NCBI RefSeq assembly: GCF_000378745.1
Contig: NZ_KB905268.1
Span: 1 to 64,000 of the forward strand
Source of the DNA: Prevotella amnii DSM 23384 = JCM 14753
GTDB taxonomy: Bacteria > Bacteroidota > Bacteroidia > Bacteroidales > Bacteroidaceae
Direction: 5' to 3'
DNA: 64,000 nt
The notes beneath the pieces were generated by a model. The model did no database searches. It was not told where the DNA came from and saw only the letters and a list, made by a program, of their open reading frames with translations. How positions within the stretch are numbered: the stretch's first letter is position 1; each line of letters opens with the position of its first letter. Of this stretch, positions 18,295-27,484 are shown piece by piece. The translations under genes and the position numbers were made by a program.

Positions 18295-18741
18295 CTACAA
18301 CTCTTCATAATATGGTATATCATCTAAAAACATATATCTTTTCTCCTTTTCATTAAGCTTGCAAACATATATTTCTATTCCATTAGTCACTATAATATAT
18401 GGCACAGAAAGAAGGATATTATAACTAAAAATCTGATCAAAAACCCTTTGAGTGATAGATATTTTAGGAGCTTTATACTCTATTATCATACGGGGCTTTA
18501 ACATTTTATCGTATAAAACACTATCGGCTCTCAACTTTTTATTACCTAAGCTAAGGCTAATTTCATTAGCTAAAAGTGCTTGAGGATAATTTTTCTTTTC
18601 AACGACAAAACGTATAAAACTTTGTCGTACCCATTCCTCAGGTGTTAATGCTATATATTTCCGACGAAGTATATCTAAAACATAACGTCGCCCATTGTGT
18701 TCTTTTATAGAGAGATCCTTATATAAAAAGTTTGCTTTCAT
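18295..18741 (-). CDS. HsdR_N-type (PD-(D/E)XK-like) protein
   Basis: 148 residues matching the stand-alone type I restriction enzyme R N-terminal family common in Bacteroidota. Core elements: EEWVRQSFIRFVV, ADSVLYD, MIIEYKAP (the E-x-K of the nuclease fold) and QIFSYNILLSVPYIIVTNG. No methylase or specificity genes are nearby, so it is not part of a visible restriction system; in related genomes it often sits near DNA polymerase III genes (from memory). Function unknown. Confidence 0.75.
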   Translation of the reverse strand: MKANFLYKDLSIKEHNGRRYVLDILRRKYIALTPEEWVRQSFIRFVVEKKNYPQALLANEISLSLGNKKLRADSVLYDKMLKPRMIIEYKAPKISITQRVFDQIFSYNILLSVPYIIVTNGIEIYVCKLNEKEKRYMFLDDIPYYEEL

Positions 18742-19092
18742 TGCCTTTTATTATATTTTTATGATATAGCACAAACACAGTAAGCATACTTAATGCTTAA
18801 AACATATTGCATAGTTTATCCACTAACAAAGGTACATATTTTCTGTAAAGTGCTAACAAATTTCCCTTTTAAAGTATAGAGCTATAATGAAAAACAAATA
18901 TCTCATACCTTAAAAACCTAAAAGCAAACAACATTAGTAAAACTATAAAATAATGATTTTTAATATATTGCAAGGACATAATAACTATTTTGTCATGTTG
19001 CGCTTTTTTTGTACTTTTGTTTTTCATAAACAATATTCATATCACTCACACAAAAAAACAGTGGGCTAAATACAGGATTTCAAAATCTTTTT
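18742..19092. other. Intergenic region upstream of uvrA
   Basis: About 350 AT-rich bases between divergent genes. The uvrA promoter is at 18989-19019; I see no ORF, RNA or repeat in the rest. Confidence 0.5.
18989..19019 (+). promoter_or_regulatory. uvrA promoter (TTTG-N19-TACTTTTG)
   Basis: TTTG at 18989-18992, 19 bases, then TACTTTTG at 19012-19019: the Bacteroidota -33/-7 pair with canonical spacing. It predicts a start of transcription near 19026 and a leader of roughly 65 nt. Confidence 0.7.
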
Positions 19093-21930
19093 ATGCAGAA
19101 ATATATAGAGGTAAAGGGTGCAAAGGTAAACAACCTAAAAAACATAAATGTAAAATTACCACAAGAAAAATTTATAGTTATCACAGGAGTATCAGGTTCA
19201 GGAAAATCGTCTTTAGCTTTTGATACATTATATGCAGAAGGACAACGCAGATACGTAGAAAGCTTATCAGCATACGCGAGGCAGTTTCTTGGCAGAATGG
19301 CAAAACCTAATGTCGATTTTATTAAAGGATTACCTCCTGCTATAGCTATAGAGCAGAAGGTTATCTCAAGGAATACTCGGTCTACTGTAGGGACCTCTAC
19401 CGAGATATATGAATACTTACGCTTGCTTTTTTCAAGGATAGGGCACACATATAGTCCTATTAGCGGAAAAGAGGTAAAACACAACTCTATAGAAGATGTA
19501 ATAGAAAAGGTAAAAGAATATCCAGAAGGGACTAAATTCTGCATTTTAACACCTATACATATAGCCGAAGATAGGACTTTTACACAACAGTTAGAAATGA
19601 ATATGCAAGAAGGCTATAACCGCATTTATATAGATGGCGACTTTATAAGAATAGATGACTATTTAGAAAAGTCTCACGATAAGAATATAAATGAAAAAGA
19701 TGTTTATCTTGTAATAGATCGCCTCTCTTTAGATGGTACAAAAGATAATATCTCTCGACTTACAGACTCTTGCGAAACAGCATTTTTTGAAGGGCACGGA
19801 GAGCTATTATTACTCTTTTTACCTTCAAAAACCATTTACAATTTCTCTATACGCTTTGAAGCAGATGGCATTATTTTCGATGAGCCTAATGATAATATGT
19901 TTTCTTTTAACTCGCCTATAGGAGCTTGCCCTACATGTGAAGGGTTTGGTAGTGTTATCGGAATAGACGAAAGGTTAGTGGTTCCTGACTCCACACTCTC
20001 TGTATACGATGGCTGCGTGCAATGCTGGCATGGCGATAAGATGAAACAATGGAAAGAAGAATTTTGCCGCCGTGCTGCAAAAGACGATTTCCCTATATTT
20101 AAGCCGTATCATAAGCTAACACAAAAGCAGAAAGACCAGCTTTGGAAAGGACTACCTTGCGAAAAAAACATGGACATTCATGACAAATTTTGCATTAATG
20201 CCTTTTTTCAAATGCTGAAAGAAAATCAGTACAAGATACAGTATCGTGTAATGTTGAGTAGGTATAGAGGGAGAACTACTTGCCCTGACTGCAACGGAAA
20301 CCGCTTAAAAAAAGAAGCATCATGGGTGAAAATAGCAGATAAAGCCATAACCGACTTAATAAACATGCCCATTATAAAACTAAAAAAGTGGTTTGACAAT
20401 TTAGAGCTGCCTAATAATGAGAAAAATATAAGTAAACGTCTGTTGGTGGAAATAATTAATAGGCTACAATTTCTCATAGACGTAGGGTTGGGATACCTTA
20501 CCCTTAACAGGCAATCTAACACATTAAGCGGAGGGGAAAGTCAGCGCATTAATCTTGCCACCTCATTAGGCTCGCCTTTAGTAGGCTCTCTTTATATTTT
20601 AGATGAACCCTCTATCGGACTTCATAGCAGAGACACCGAACGCCTTATCTATGTTCTTAAAGAATTACAAAAAAGTGGTAACACGGTAATAGTAGTAGAA
20701 CATGATGAAGAAATAATGAGAGCAGCCGATTATCTGATAGACATGGGACCTGATGCAGGCAACTTGGGAGGAAAAATAGTGTTTGAAGGCAACATGAAAG
20801 CGTTAGACAGTAAGCTAAATGACAAAGATGCTATAAACAAACTTTTAAAGAAATATCCACTATCGCATACCATTGAATATCTTACTCATAATGAGAAGAT
20901 AGAAGTTCCATCTACACGACGCCCATGGAATTTATACATAAACATAAAAGGTGCGCGTATGAACAATCTTAAAGGCGTTGACGTAAAGATTCCTCTTAAC
21001 ATTTTTACAGCTATTACCGGAGTAAGTGGTAGCGGAAAATCTTCACTTATAAAAGGAATTCTTTACCCTGCGCTAAAACGTAAGTTAGACGAAGTTGCTG
21101 ATATGCCTGGCGAATACTCAAGCATGGAAGGAGATTGGAAAAAAATAAAGCATGTAGAGCTCGTCGACCAAAACCCTATAGGGAAAAGCACTCGCTCTAA
21201 TCCTGCTACATATGTGAAAGCTTACGATGAAATTCGTAAAATATATGCAGATCAGAAACTATCAAAACAGATGGGTTATACGCCACAATTCTTTTCTTTT
21301 AATGCTGAAGGAGGAAGATGTGAAGAGTGTAAAGGAGCAGGAGTAACAACAGTAGAGATGCAATTCATGGCAGACTTAACACTAAAATGTGAAACATGCC
21401 ACGGCAAACGCTTCAAAAAAGAAATTTTAGAAATAAAATATAATGGAAAAAACATATACGATATCTTAGAAATGACCGTATCGGAGGCTATTTCCTTTTT
21501 TACAAAAAATAAAAATAAGTCGGTTGTTAAACGATTAAAACCTTTAGAAGATGTCGGATTAGGATATATAAAAATGGGACAAAGTTCCTCTACATTATCC
21601 GGTGGAGAGAACCAACGCGTGAAATTAGCTTATTTCATAGGACAAGAACAAATAGAGCCTACCTTATTTATTTTTGATGAACCTACTACAGGCTTACACT
21701 TCCATGATATTAAACGCTTACTTTCGGCTTTTTATGCACTAATAGAACGTGGCCATTCCATAATCGTTATAGAACACAATTTAGACGTAATAAAATGTGC
21801 TGACCACATTATAGACATGGGACCTGAAGGAGGTGATAACGGGGGAAGTATCATTGCAGAAGGAACACCTGAAGAAATCGTAAAATGTAATGCAAGTTTG
21901 ACGGGTAAATACTTAAAAGAAGTATTATAA
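19093..21930 (+). CDS. uvrA: Excinuclease ABC subunit A
   Basis: A 945-residue ABC-type damage-recognition ATPase of nucleotide excision repair. It has two ATPase halves with Walker A GVSGSGKSSLAF (about 32) and GVSGSGKSSLIK, signatures LSGGESQRINLA and LSGGENQRVKLA, Walker B ILDEPSIGLH and IFDEPTTGLH, and zinc-binding CxxC pairs (CPTCEGFG, CPDCNGNR; CEECKGAG, CETCHGKR). Full length, single gene, with its own promoter and a terminator hairpin. Whether the genome has a second UvrA cannot be told here. Confidence 0.95.
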   Translation: MQKYIEVKGAKVNNLKNINVKLPQEKFIVITGVSGSGKSSLAFDTLYAEGQRRYVESLSAYARQFLGRMAKPNVDFIKGLPPAIAIEQKVISRNTRSTVGTSTEIYEYLRLLFSRIGHTYSPISGKEVKHNSIEDVIEKVKEYPEGTKFCILTPIHIAEDRTFTQQLEMNMQEGYNRIYIDGDFIRIDDYLEKSHDKNINEKDVYLVIDRLSLDGTKDNISRLTDSCETAFFEGHGELLLLFLPSKTIYNFSIRFEADGIIFDEPNDNMFSFNSPIGACPTCEGFGSVIGIDERLVVPDSTLSVYDGCVQCWHGDKMKQWKEEFCRRAAKDDFPIFKPYHKLTQKQKDQLWKGLPCEKNMDIHDKFCINAFFQMLKENQYKIQYRVMLSRYRGRTTCPDCNGNRLKKEASWVKIADKAITDLINMPIIKLKKWFDNLELPNNEKNISKRLLVEIINRLQFLIDVGLGYLTLNRQSNTLSGGESQRINLATSLGSPLVGSLYILDEPSIGLHSRDTERLIYVLKELQKSGNTVIVVEHDEEIMRAADYLIDMGPDAGNLGGKIVFEGNMKALDSKLNDKDAINKLLKKYPLSHTIEYLTHNEKIEVPSTRRPWNLYINIKGARMNNLKGVDVKIPLNIFTAITGVSGSGKSSLIKGILYPALKRKLDEVADMPGEYSSMEGDWKKIKHVELVDQNPIGKSTRSNPATYVKAYDEIRKIYADQKLSKQMGYTPQFFSFNAEGGRCEECKGAGVTTVEMQFMADLTLKCETCHGKRFKKEILEIKYNGKNIYDILEMTVSEAISFFTKNKNKSVVKRLKPLEDVGLGYIKMGQSSSTLSGGENQRVKLAYFIGQEQIEPTLFIFDEPTTGLHFHDIKRLLSAFYALIERGHSIIVIEHNLDVIKCADHIIDMGPEGGDNGGSIIAEGTPEEIVKCNASLTGKYLKEVL

Positions 21931-22034
21931 AAAGTAACAGATGCTTAGTATAAAATACTACTAAGAAAAAAACAACAGGTAAGTTGTAGTATATAAAAAA
22001 ACATACATTAACAAGATTATAGCTTATAAAGAAA

Positions 22035-22069
22035 GAGGGTATACCATTTTTGGCACACCCTCGTTTTTT
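22035..22069 (+). terminator. Terminator of uvrA
   Basis: GAGGGT...ACCCTC hairpin with further inner pairing (TACCA/TGGCA region), followed by GTTTTTT. Located about 105 bp after the uvrA stop. Confidence 0.75.
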
Positions 22070-22154
22070 ACTTATAAATGTTGTTTTGTAACATAAATAG
22101 CACAACAACTTTTATATATAAAATAAAAAAACAGAAGTAATAAAAAGCAGTTTA

Positions 22155-23306
22155 CTAAATAGAGTCTAAATAGTTCTTAGCCGGGTTAGCATACATCTCA
22201 AGCATACGTTTAGTTAAAAACTCCTCATCGCGATTAGGTATCTCTATCTTATTAAGCTGGTTATTAAGGTATTGCTCAAACTTACGCTCCTCTTCTAAGG
22301 TATAATAATCCTTATAATCCTCGCTACCATTTAGCAGGTCTAAGGCAATATAGTTATTTGGAAACAATTTATAATTACGATATATCTCTTTGTCTATATG
22401 CAATGCTACAGTGTCAAGTAGCTCAGAATTGTTCATTTCTACCTTTTTTAAAGAATCAAGGTAATCGTTAATACAGCAAGCTGCATGCAAATGAATCTTA
22501 CCTTTATATCCCATTATACCAGTACGCATACTTATAACATCGTCCATAGGACCTTTTTCCCAATTAATGTTATCTCGCCGTGCCTGATACTCTGCAGCTT
22601 TAAGATAATCGCAAGGATCATATTCGTATGAAATAGCTAATGGCGATATGCGTAAAGATTTAAGCCTGTCTAAAGCACTACCCTCTCCTGCGAGAGTTAA
22701 CATTTTAAGAATAGAACGTTGTGTTCTATCTTTAGAGTCCTTTGAGCGACCTTCACGTTGTGCTATCCATAAATTTTCATGTTTCTCTTTTATAGCAAAA
22801 TGCATATAGGCAGACAGCGTATGACTAAAGGCTAAACGCTCACGAGCCAATAACCCACGCTTTACTATAAAGCTTTTATTAACACGTACTATGTCGAGTA
22901 CCCATGGAATACTAAGCAAATTATCTCCAATAGCTATTTCGCAAGTAGTAGAAAATTTCTTTTCTATGAGCAACATATCTAATAAAGCTGAATCGAGCAC
23001 TATATCACGGTGGTTACTCATAAAAGTATAACACTCCTTATTAGAAATCTCTGATATATCCATATCGCAACCAGTACTTTGCTTAGCAAGCAATTCTTTC
23101 AAAAACTTATAACAAAAAGCTAACTGAAAGTCTAAATTAGTCTTGCAAGCTCGCATCTGTTGTGCTATCACTTCCAAAGGTACATCTGGATATAAAAAAC
23201 TTAAAACAGCCCTAAACTGTTGGTTAGCAAGCAACCTATCGTACACAGCAGGCAACTCCTCTGGCTCAAAAGGGCGAATATCATTAAAGATATCTGGAAT
23301 TTTCAT
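22155..23306 (-). CDS. PlsB-like 1-acyl-glycerol-phosphate acyltransferase family
   Basis: 383 residues with acyltransferase motif I as SNHRDIVLDS (H99, D105), motif II region near FIVKRGLLARERL and motif III as WIAQREGRSKDS. These are the signatures of glycerolipid acyltransferases, usually annotated as 1-acyl-sn-glycerol-3-phosphate acyltransferase; some lipid assembly role at the membrane is likely. Motif I has one residue more between H and D than the classic HX4D. Downstream of the DeoR regulator by about 50 bp on the same strand, so possibly co-transcribed; a glycerol-phosphate link with glpABC is inference. Confidence 0.75.
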   Translation of the reverse strand: MKIPDIFNDIRPFEPEELPAVYDRLLANQQFRAVLSFLYPDVPLEVIAQQMRACKTNLDFQLAFCYKFLKELLAKQSTGCDMDISEISNKECYTFMSNHRDIVLDSALLDMLLIEKKFSTTCEIAIGDNLLSIPWVLDIVRVNKSFIVKRGLLARERLAFSHTLSAYMHFAIKEKHENLWIAQREGRSKDSKDRTQRSILKMLTLAGEGSALDRLKSLRISPLAISYEYDPCDYLKAAEYQARRDNINWEKGPMDDVISMRTGIMGYKGKIHLHAACCINDYLDSLKKVEMNNSELLDTVALHIDKEIYRNYKLFPNNYIALDLLNGSEDYKDYYTLEEERKFEQYLNNQLNKIEIPNRDEEFLTKRMLEMYANPAKNYLDSI

Positions 23307-23355
23307 TGATTTAAAAAATATTTTATTGTTTAATTTTCGTATAAGAAAAAGGTAA

Positions 23356-24147
23356 TTATTGTTTACTATTTACTTGTGTATTACCGCGAGCTATAACCAG
23401 CTTTATACCTAACTCCTCTATGCGTAATACATCAGCCTTCTTTATATGCTCATCTGTAATAATTATATCAATATCTTCTAAATTAGAAATTTTTGCAAAG
23501 CCACGCTTACCAAACTTAGAAGAATCGGCCAAAACTATAATCTTTTGAGATGCTTCCATCATGGCTTTGTTAAGGCGGGCTTCACGTATATCGGTTGTTG
23601 TAATACCAAAATCAAAGTCTATACCATCTACTCCAAGGAAAAGCTTACTAAAAGAACACTCGCTTAACATCATTTTGCTATAATCACCCACTACTGATAA
23701 CGAACTGTGACGAAGTGTTCCACCTAACTGTATAATATCTATATCTTCTTTTTGAGATAGAATTTGCGAAATAGATGTAGAAGAGGTCATAGCCGTTAGC
23801 CTATGTTTAGGATTAATACAACGAGCAAAATTATGCAACGTAGTACCTGATGCTATCAAAATAGAATCGTCGTGAGTAATAAGCTGAGCTGCTTCGTAAC
23901 CTATAGACATCTTCTCCTCTTGATATAAACGCTCTTTATCATTAACAGAACGGTTAATTGTAAACGGATCTATAAGAATAGCTTTACCATGACTACGATA
24001 TAGCTTACCTTGTATTTCTAATTCTGTTAGATCCTTACGGATTGTTACCGAGGTTACATTAAGTATAGAAGCTAAATCAGTAACAAGAACAGAATCTTTC
24101 TTTATTAGCTGATCTAAAATGATAGAATGTCTTTCTTCTTTTGTCAT
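23356..24147 (-). CDS. DeoR/GlpR-type transcriptional regulator
   Basis: 263 residues. An N-terminal winged helix (about 5-60: VTDLASILNVTSVTIRKDL) is followed by a DeoR sugar-phosphate sensor domain (about 75-235, with GTTLHNFAR and GVDGIDFDFGITT). Such proteins repress sugar- or glycerol-phosphate genes until the phosphate ligand binds. It is divergent from glpABC with 472 bp between, so regulation of glpABC by glycerol-3-phosphate is the natural guess, unproven. Confidence 0.88.
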   Translation of the reverse strand: MTKEERHSIILDQLIKKDSVLVTDLASILNVTSVTIRKDLTELEIQGKLYRSHGKAILIDPFTINRSVNDKERLYQEEKMSIGYEAAQLITHDDSILIASGTTLHNFARCINPKHRLTAMTSSTSISQILSQKEDIDIIQLGGTLRHSSLSVVGDYSKMMLSECSFSKLFLGVDGIDFDFGITTTDIREARLNKAMMEASQKIIVLADSSKFGKRGFAKISNLEDIDIIITDEHIKKADVLRIEELGIKLVIARGNTQVNSKQ

Positions 24148-24201
24148 ATGAAGATAAGTTTTTATTTCTTATTTATTTAATAGTATACTAAATATATTTT
24201 T

Positions 24202-24209
24202 CAAAGGTA
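24202..24209 (-). promoter_or_regulatory. Probable -7 box for the DeoR-type regulator
   Basis: TACCTTTG on the minus strand, 55 bases before the ATG. A TTTG lies 23 bases upstream of it, wider than usual. Confidence 0.45.
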
Positions 24210-24487
24210 CTAATAAAGATAATACTTTTTCTCAAAGTTATTTACTTTTTTAGGGAATAGTGCTTTTTTATAACTTTTTTATATGATATTAACGGCTTCA
24301 AAAAACACTTTCATTACGTAAAAATCATATTATTTTACATTTTAAAGACACACTACCAAACACTTATTTTTATACAACATACTATATACATTTACTATAA
24401 CTTAGTGAAATGTTTGCGCAAACAGTTAAAAAGAACACTGAAGAAAGACTTTCTTATCTTAAAAAATAGTTAAAAATAAAGCTATTC

Positions 24488-24519
24488 TTTGGATATAAAA
24501 ACGTCTTATTGTATTTTTG
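24488..24519 (+). promoter_or_regulatory. glpABC promoter (TTTG-N20-TATTTTTG)
   Basis: TTTG at 24488-24491 and TATTTTTG at 24512-24519, 20 bases apart, giving a leader of about 95 nt before glpA. The rest of the 472-bp divergent region (24148-24619) is AT-rich with no ORF; the DeoR operator should lie here but I cannot name it. Confidence 0.65.
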
Positions 24520-24619
24520 TTTCGCAAAGAAATGTTTTATATTTCGTATCAAAAAAAACAACTGGTCTTAGTCTCGTTGAACATAAACAATAATCTATTA
24601 AACAACCGACATATTTAAA

Positions 24620-26236
24620 ATGAAGGATTTTACAACTAAACATTATGATGTAATTATCATTGGCGGTGGTATTACTGGTGCAGGAACAGCACGCGATTGT
24701 GCTATGCGAGGCATGAAAGTACTATTGGTAGAGAAAGATGACCTTACTAATGGGGCTACTGGACGTAATCACGGATTACTCCATAGTGGTGCACGTTATG
24801 CCGTAACAGATCAAAGCTCGGCTACAGAATGTATTAAAGAGAACATGATCCTTCGCAAAGTAGCACGCCATTGCGTAGAAGAAACCGATGGACTTTTCAT
24901 CACTCTTCCCGAAGACGATTTGGCTTATCAGGCTACTTTTGTAGAAGCTTGTCAAAAAGCTGGCATTAACGCAGAGATCATAGATCCCGAAGAAGCACGC
25001 CACATAGAGCCTGCGGTTAACCCTGATCTAATAGGTGCGGTACGTATCCCTGATGCTTCTATCGACCCTTTCCGCTTAACTGCAGCTAACATTCTTGACG
25101 CACGAAATCATGGAGCTGATATTCTAACTTACCATGAAGTAACAAATCTTATTGTAAGACAAGACAAAGTGGTAGGTGTAACTCTTCGTAACAACTTAAC
25201 AGGAGACGTTTATGATATACACTCCTCATTAACAATAAATGCAGCAGGAATATGGGGGCATCTTGTAGCTAAACGTGCAGGAATAACTGTTAATATGTTT
25301 CCTGCCAAAGGAACATTGCTTATATTTGGACATCGTGTTAACAATATGGTTATAAATCGTTGTCGTAAGCCTGCTAATGCCGACATATTAGTGCCAGATG
25401 ATACCGTTTGTGTTATTGGTACTACGAGCGATCGTGTTCCTTTCGATACTATAGACAATCTAAAGGTTACAAACGCCGAGGTAGATTTATTAATAAGAGA
25501 AGGCGAAAAATTAGCTCCAAGCCTTGCTACTACACGTGTTTTACGTGCATATGCTGGTGTACGCCCATTAGTTGCAGCAGATAACGATCCATCAGGAAGG
25601 AATATTAGCCGAGGTATTGTATGCTTAGATCATGCCTCACGAGATGGAATGGAGGGATTTATCACCATCACTGGCGGCAAGATGATGACTTATCGCTTAA
25701 TGGCAGAAGAAGCAACTAACCTTGCTTGTAAAAAACTTAACATTAATAAGCCTTGCCAAACTGCAACCATACCATTACCAGGATCAGAAGAAATCGTAAA
25801 AGATTCACATGGCAAACGATACAGCACGTCAATAAATGCTGCTGAAGGCAGACATGGACAGTTTGCGAAAGACCTAAAATTAGACACCGTTGAAGATTCT
25901 GCTCTTATATGTGAATGTGAAGAAGTCAGTATTGCAGAAGCAAAATTTGCAATAGAGAAATTACATGTACATAACCTATTAAATCTTCGTCGACGCACTC
26001 GTGTAGGTATGGGTACTTGCCAAGGAGAGCTTTGTACTTGTCGTGCGGCTAATTTTATTTGTGGAAATAATGTAAAAAAGTCAGAAGAAGATTTATTAGA
26101 ATTTATTAATGAACGATGGAAAGGTATGCGCCCTGTAGCATGGGGACAATCGCTTAGCGAGGCGCAGCTATCAGCACATATCTATCAAGATTTATGTGGA
26201 TTAGACAAACTTAAAGCATCTTTGGAGGAAAAATAA
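24620..26236 (+). CDS. glpA: Anaerobic glycerol-3-phosphate dehydrogenase subunit A
   Basis: A 538-residue FAD enzyme oxidising glycerol-3-phosphate to dihydroxyacetone phosphate. N-terminal dinucleotide motif VIIIGGGITGAGTARDCAMR, the GRNHGLLHSGARYA flavin region, and a C-terminal BFD-like [2Fe-2S] domain with cysteines in ICECEEVS and GTCQGELCTCR. The C-terminal cysteine domain distinguishes GlpA from aerobic GlpD. The stop overlaps the glpB region by one base, and glpC follows, giving the classic ABC order. Confidence 0.96.
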   Translation: MKDFTTKHYDVIIIGGGITGAGTARDCAMRGMKVLLVEKDDLTNGATGRNHGLLHSGARYAVTDQSSATECIKENMILRKVARHCVEETDGLFITLPEDDLAYQATFVEACQKAGINAEIIDPEEARHIEPAVNPDLIGAVRIPDASIDPFRLTAANILDARNHGADILTYHEVTNLIVRQDKVVGVTLRNNLTGDVYDIHSSLTINAAGIWGHLVAKRAGITVNMFPAKGTLLIFGHRVNNMVINRCRKPANADILVPDDTVCVIGTTSDRVPFDTIDNLKVTNAEVDLLIREGEKLAPSLATTRVLRAYAGVRPLVAADNDPSGRNISRGIVCLDHASRDGMEGFITITGGKMMTYRLMAEEATNLACKKLNINKPCQTATIPLPGSEEIVKDSHGKRYSTSINAAEGRHGQFAKDLKLDTVEDSALICECEEVSIAEAKFAIEKLHVHNLLNLRRRTRVGMGTCQGELCTCRAANFICGNNVKKSEEDLLEFINERWKGMRPVAWGQSLSEAQLSAHIYQDLCGLDKLKASLEEK

Positions 26237-27477
26237 TGAAATTTGATACTATTATTATAGGAGGTGGACTAAGTGGCTTAACTGCAGCTAATGTGTTAGC
26301 TACAAAAGGACAACGGGTAGCTATTATTACTAATGGGCAAAGCAGCTTACATTTCGCGTCTGGTTCGTTCGATTTGTTAGGATATGATGCTAATGGCAAA
26401 GAAATAGAAAAACCTTTAGAGGCTATTAAGTATCTAAATACGAAACATCCATATACTAAAATAGGGGCAGAAAAGATAGCTTTGTTAGCTAATGAAGCAC
26501 AAGTATTATTAAATTCATGTGGTATCCAAACCATAGGAAGTGCTGAAAGAAACCACTATCGTATTACCCCAATGGGAACATTAAAGCCAACATGGATAAG
26601 TATTAAGGGAATGGCTACATGTAAAATGGGAGAAAAACTTGCACACAAAAAGGTTGCTTTAGTAAATATTGCTGGTTTTTTGGATCTTCCTACTAACTTT
26701 ATTTTAGCCGGACTTTCCAACTATGGCTTAAATATAGAATTAAAAAGCATTCATTTAAAAGAGTTCGATTATATACGTCGCAACCCTACAGAAATGCGAG
26801 CTACAAATATAGCTAAGGTAATCCACGACAAAAATCTAATAGAACGTATAGCTATAGAAATAAATAAGTTATCAGGATATGATACTATTCTTTTCCCTGC
26901 AGTAGCAGGATTACGCAATTCTACCGAAGATGAAATGCTACGCAAACTGGTAACTACACCTTTATATTATATAATGCCTATGCCCCCTTCTGTGATGGGA
27001 GTACGCGTTGCTATGACAATGATGAATAGTTTTAAGGCACATGGTGGAGTTGAGCTTGTAAGCAACAGGATAAATGGTGGTAAAATAAATGATGGTGAGG
27101 TACAATACCTTACTGCCGACCATCTTCCTGAAGAGAAATTAAAAGCTGACAATTATATTCTTGCAACAGGATCATTTATGAGTCAAGGATTGGTAAGTGA
27201 TTATGAACATATCTTTGAGCCTATTCTTAACCTCGACGTACATGCCTCTTCTAATCGTGAAGAATGGTCGGAAGAATCGGTTTTCGAGCCTCAAGCCTAT
27301 ATGAACTATGGAGTTGCAACCGACTCAAAGTTTCATCCTTTTAAAAAAGATATTACCATTACTAATATGTATGCCATAGGCTCTGTGCTCGAAGGGCATA
27401 ACCATATCAAGCAAGCTGATGGTACTGGTGTTTCACTATTAACAGCTTTGCAAGTAACAAAGGATATATTAAAGTAA
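26236..27477 (+). CDS. glpB: Anaerobic glycerol-3-phosphate dehydrogenase subunit B
   Basis: 413 residues with an N-terminal FAD/NAD fold (TIIIGGGLSGLTAANVLA) and the C-terminal YAIGSVLEGHNH stretch seen in GlpB, a flavoprotein subunit linking GlpA to membrane-associated GlpC. Its ATG overlaps the glpA stop (TAATG), showing translational coupling. Confidence 0.94.
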   Translation: MKFDTIIIGGGLSGLTAANVLATKGQRVAIITNGQSSLHFASGSFDLLGYDANGKEIEKPLEAIKYLNTKHPYTKIGAEKIALLANEAQVLLNSCGIQTIGSAERNHYRITPMGTLKPTWISIKGMATCKMGEKLAHKKVALVNIAGFLDLPTNFILAGLSNYGLNIELKSIHLKEFDYIRRNPTEMRATNIAKVIHDKNLIERIAIEINKLSGYDTILFPAVAGLRNSTEDEMLRKLVTTPLYYIMPMPPSVMGVRVAMTMMNSFKAHGGVELVSNRINGGKINDGEVQYLTADHLPEEKLKADNYILATGSFMSQGLVSDYEHIFEPILNLDVHASSNREEWSEESVFEPQAYMNYGVATDSKFHPFKKDITITNMYAIGSVLEGHNHIKQADGTGVSLLTALQVTKDILK

Positions 27478-27484
27478 TAAGCTA

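Noticed and set aside
19080..19544. Minus-strand ORF of 154 codons over the start of uvrA
   Set aside because: Exact antisense of conserved uvrA sequence, with no independent signals.
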